In this document: positions 8,257 to 9,253 of the stretch, one piece after another | Layout of the letters: every line of letters starts with the position of its first letter | Position numbering within the stretch: position 1 is the stretch's first letter | Source of the DNA: Candidatus Omnitrophota bacterium | GTDB taxonomy: Bacteria > Omnitrophota > Gorgyraeia > Zapsychrales > JANLHA01 | Direction of reading: 5' to 3' | Length of the DNA: 9,253 nt | Assembly: GCA_024653845.1 (NCBI GenBank) | Contig: JANLHA010000020.1 | Coordinates: 1-9,253, forward strand | Translations under genes and position numbers: made by a program | Notes under the pieces: model-generated | What the model was told of the DNA's origin: nothing | The model's input: only the letters and a program-made list of their open reading frames with translations | The model's database searches: none

Positions 8257-8330
8257 TTTCCAATGAATCAAATCTCGCCACTTCTATAACCCTAATAAGA
8301 CGAGATATTTTAACACAAAAGGAAAAAGGA
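8252..8330. repeat. 10-bp inverted repeat flanking the promoter region and covering an SD site
   Basis: The plus strand has TCCTTTTTCC at 8252-8261 and its exact reverse complement GGAAAAAGGA at 8321-8330, separated by 59 bp. In a minus-strand transcript the upstream arm is pyrimidine-rich and can pair with the purine-rich arm containing the Shine-Dalgarno site of the DsbA-like gene. The match is exact but low in complexity, so chance is possible. It is not a terminator: the loop is long and no U run follows the second arm. Confidence 0.5.
8307..8315 (-). promoter_or_regulatory. Possible extended -10 promoter for the operon
   Basis: The minus strand reads TGT followed by TAAAAT (8312-8307), which fits an extended -10 element (TGn then a TATAAT-like hexamer). 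The -35 position 17 nt upstream (TTTTAT) is poor, which extended -10 promoters tolerate. A transcript would start near 8300, leaving about a 55-nt leader before the DsbA-like ATG. It sits in the only sizeable intergenic gap (8246-8347) in the window, where an operon promoter would be expected. AT-rich DNA gives such matches by chance, so the call is tentative. Confidence 0.35.
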
Positions 8331-8347
8331 TAAAACTAAACTATACT

Positions 8348-9253
8348 TTATATCTGAGGGCCAGCTTTTTCGAGGAATTTCCCGTGAGGAGTGTCTGTAT
8401 ACTTCTTAAAATTTTCCTGAAACATTTTAGCTAACTTTTGAGCTGTCAGGTCATACTCCTCTGGATTTGGCCAACTTTTGCGAGGATTTAGTAATTCCTG
8501 GGACAGCCCAGAAACCGCTTTGGGAATTTGTAAATTGAAAATGGGCATCGTCTCAAATTCAGCCTTATCGAGAATCCCATCAAAAATTGCATCGACAATC
8601 CTTCGATTTTCAATCAAAGGAATACGGTGGCCAACGCCATATTTCCCAGCGACCCATCCCGTGTTGATCAAATACGCGTCCGCATCATATTCATCCATCT
8701 TTTTCCCAAGAATCTCGCCATACTTTGTTGGGTGCAACAGCAAAAAGGCCTTGCCAAAACATGCGGAAAATGTGGCCGTTGGCTCAGTAACTCCTAATTC
8801 TGTACCCGCAACCTTGGCGGTATACCCACTCAAATAATGATACATCGCCTGCTCTTTGGTCAATTTTGCAACCGGCGGCAAAACACCAAAAGCATCGCAC
8901 GTTAAAAAAATGATTTTGTTCGCATGCCCACCTTTAGAAACTGGCTTAACGATATTCTGGATATGATCAATAGGATACGAAACTCTCGAATTCTCAGTTT
9001 TTCTCTTCGAAGAAAAATCCACATGGCCCGTCGAGTCCACTTCGACATTTTCAAGTAATGCGTTACGCTTGATGGCTCGGTAAATATCAGGCTCGCGCTC
9101 TGGGGTGAGACCAATGCATTTGGCGTAACATCCACCCTCAAGATTAAAAACACCATCTTTATCCCAACCGTGTTCGTCGTCGCCAATCAACTTTCGTTTA
9201 GGATCCGTCGAGAGGGTTGTTTTTCCTGTCCCCGAAAGACCAAAAAACAAAGC
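8348..9253 (-). CDS. pckA: Phosphoenolpyruvate carboxykinase (ATP), C-terminal part, cut by right edge
   Basis: The last 301 residues of ATP-type PEP carboxykinase (EC 4.1.1.49), which converts oxaloacetate and ATP to phosphoenolpyruvate, ADP and CO2 in gluconeogenesis in the cytoplasm. The visible part begins [15 protein letters not shown], containing the P-loop (GLSGTGKT), followed by IGDDEHGWD, the kinase-2-like metal-binding motif, and [27 protein letters not shown] and [12 protein letters not shown] are further family blocks; the C-terminus ([13 protein letters not shown] then a helix) is normal. Full-length enzymes are about 530 residues, so about 230 N-terminal residues lie beyond the window. 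The codon at 9250 is TTG coding an internal Leu, not a start. The stop is TAA at 8350-8348. No hairpin-plus-U-run terminator follows, so some read-through into the operon is possible. pckA is metabolically unrelated to the genes downstream and probably a separate unit. Confidence 0.97.
   Translation of the reverse strand, partial: ALFFGLSGTGKTTLSTDPKRKLIGDDEHGWDKDGVFNLEGGCYAKCIGLTPEREPDIYRAIKRNALLENVEVDSTGHVDFSSKRKTENSRVSYPIDHIQNIVKPVSKGGHANKIIFLTCDAFGVLPPVAKLTKEQAMYHYLSGYTAKVAGTELGVTEPTATFSACFGKAFLLLHPTKYGEILGKKMDEYDADAYLINTGWVAGKYGVGHRIPLIENRRIVDAIFDGILDKAEFETMPIFNLQIPKAVSGLSQELLNPRKSWPNPEEYDLTAQKLAKMFQENFKKYTDTPHGKFLEKAGPQI

Noticed and set aside
8246..8347. Rho-independent terminator after pckA
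   Set aside because: The gap is AT-rich with T runs on the minus strand, but no GC-rich stem precedes them; the only inverted repeat has a 59-nt loop.
8348..9250. PEP carboxykinase as a complete gene starting at 9250
   Set aside because: The codon there is TTG within the conserved block [15 protein letters not shown]; the frame continues through 9253, so the gene is cut by the window edge.

Overview
Every gene I can support lies on the minus strand, so the biology reads from the right edge (9253) to the left edge (1). The window looks like ordinary bacterial chromosome: dense, co-directional, with small gaps or overlaps, no tRNA or rRNA, no transposase, no CRISPR array and no phage gene. The organism cannot be named from this alone. 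Recognisable Shine-Dalgarno sites, exported thiol-redox proteins and an AsmA-like protein suggest a Gram-negative, envelope-rich bacterium. A little-studied phylum (for example Omnitrophota or a deltaproteobacteria-like lineage) is possible, but that is a guess.

Right end (8348-9253): the C-terminal 301 residues of ATP-dependent phosphoenolpyruvate carboxykinase (pckA), running off the window. After its stop comes a gap of about 100 bp with no clear terminator. The gap holds a plausible extended -10 promoter and a 10-bp inverted repeat whose downstream arm covers the ribosome binding site of the next gene.

Middle and left (1-8245): a tightly packed run of eight genes that looks like one operon. 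In order of transcription they are: a membrane-anchored DsbA-like thioredoxin-fold protein (CPAC); a MauE/DoxX-like membrane protein with a Cys-Gly-Cys motif; a MEMO-AMMECR1 fusion with an apparent signal peptide; a small one-TM protein of unknown function; an HTTM membrane protein fused to a DCC (DUF393) thiol-disulfide domain; a large DUF255 (YyaL/SPATA20-like) thioredoxin-domain protein; a one-TM coiled-coil protein with a Ser/Arg-rich tail; and the N-terminus of an AsmA-like protein, cut by the left edge.

The unifying theme is thiol/disulfide or redox chemistry at the cell envelope. Three gene products carry CxxC-type redox centres (CPAC, CQFC, CHWC), a fourth is a MauE-like membrane partner, and MEMO proteins carry a conserved metal-binding His/Asp/Cys set. 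The last two genes look structural or envelope-related. I infer, but cannot prove, that the first six work together in maturing or protecting some exported substrate. Two points deserve checking first: export of the MEMO-AMMECR1 fusion, and the long overlap and signal peptide at the start of the DUF255 gene.
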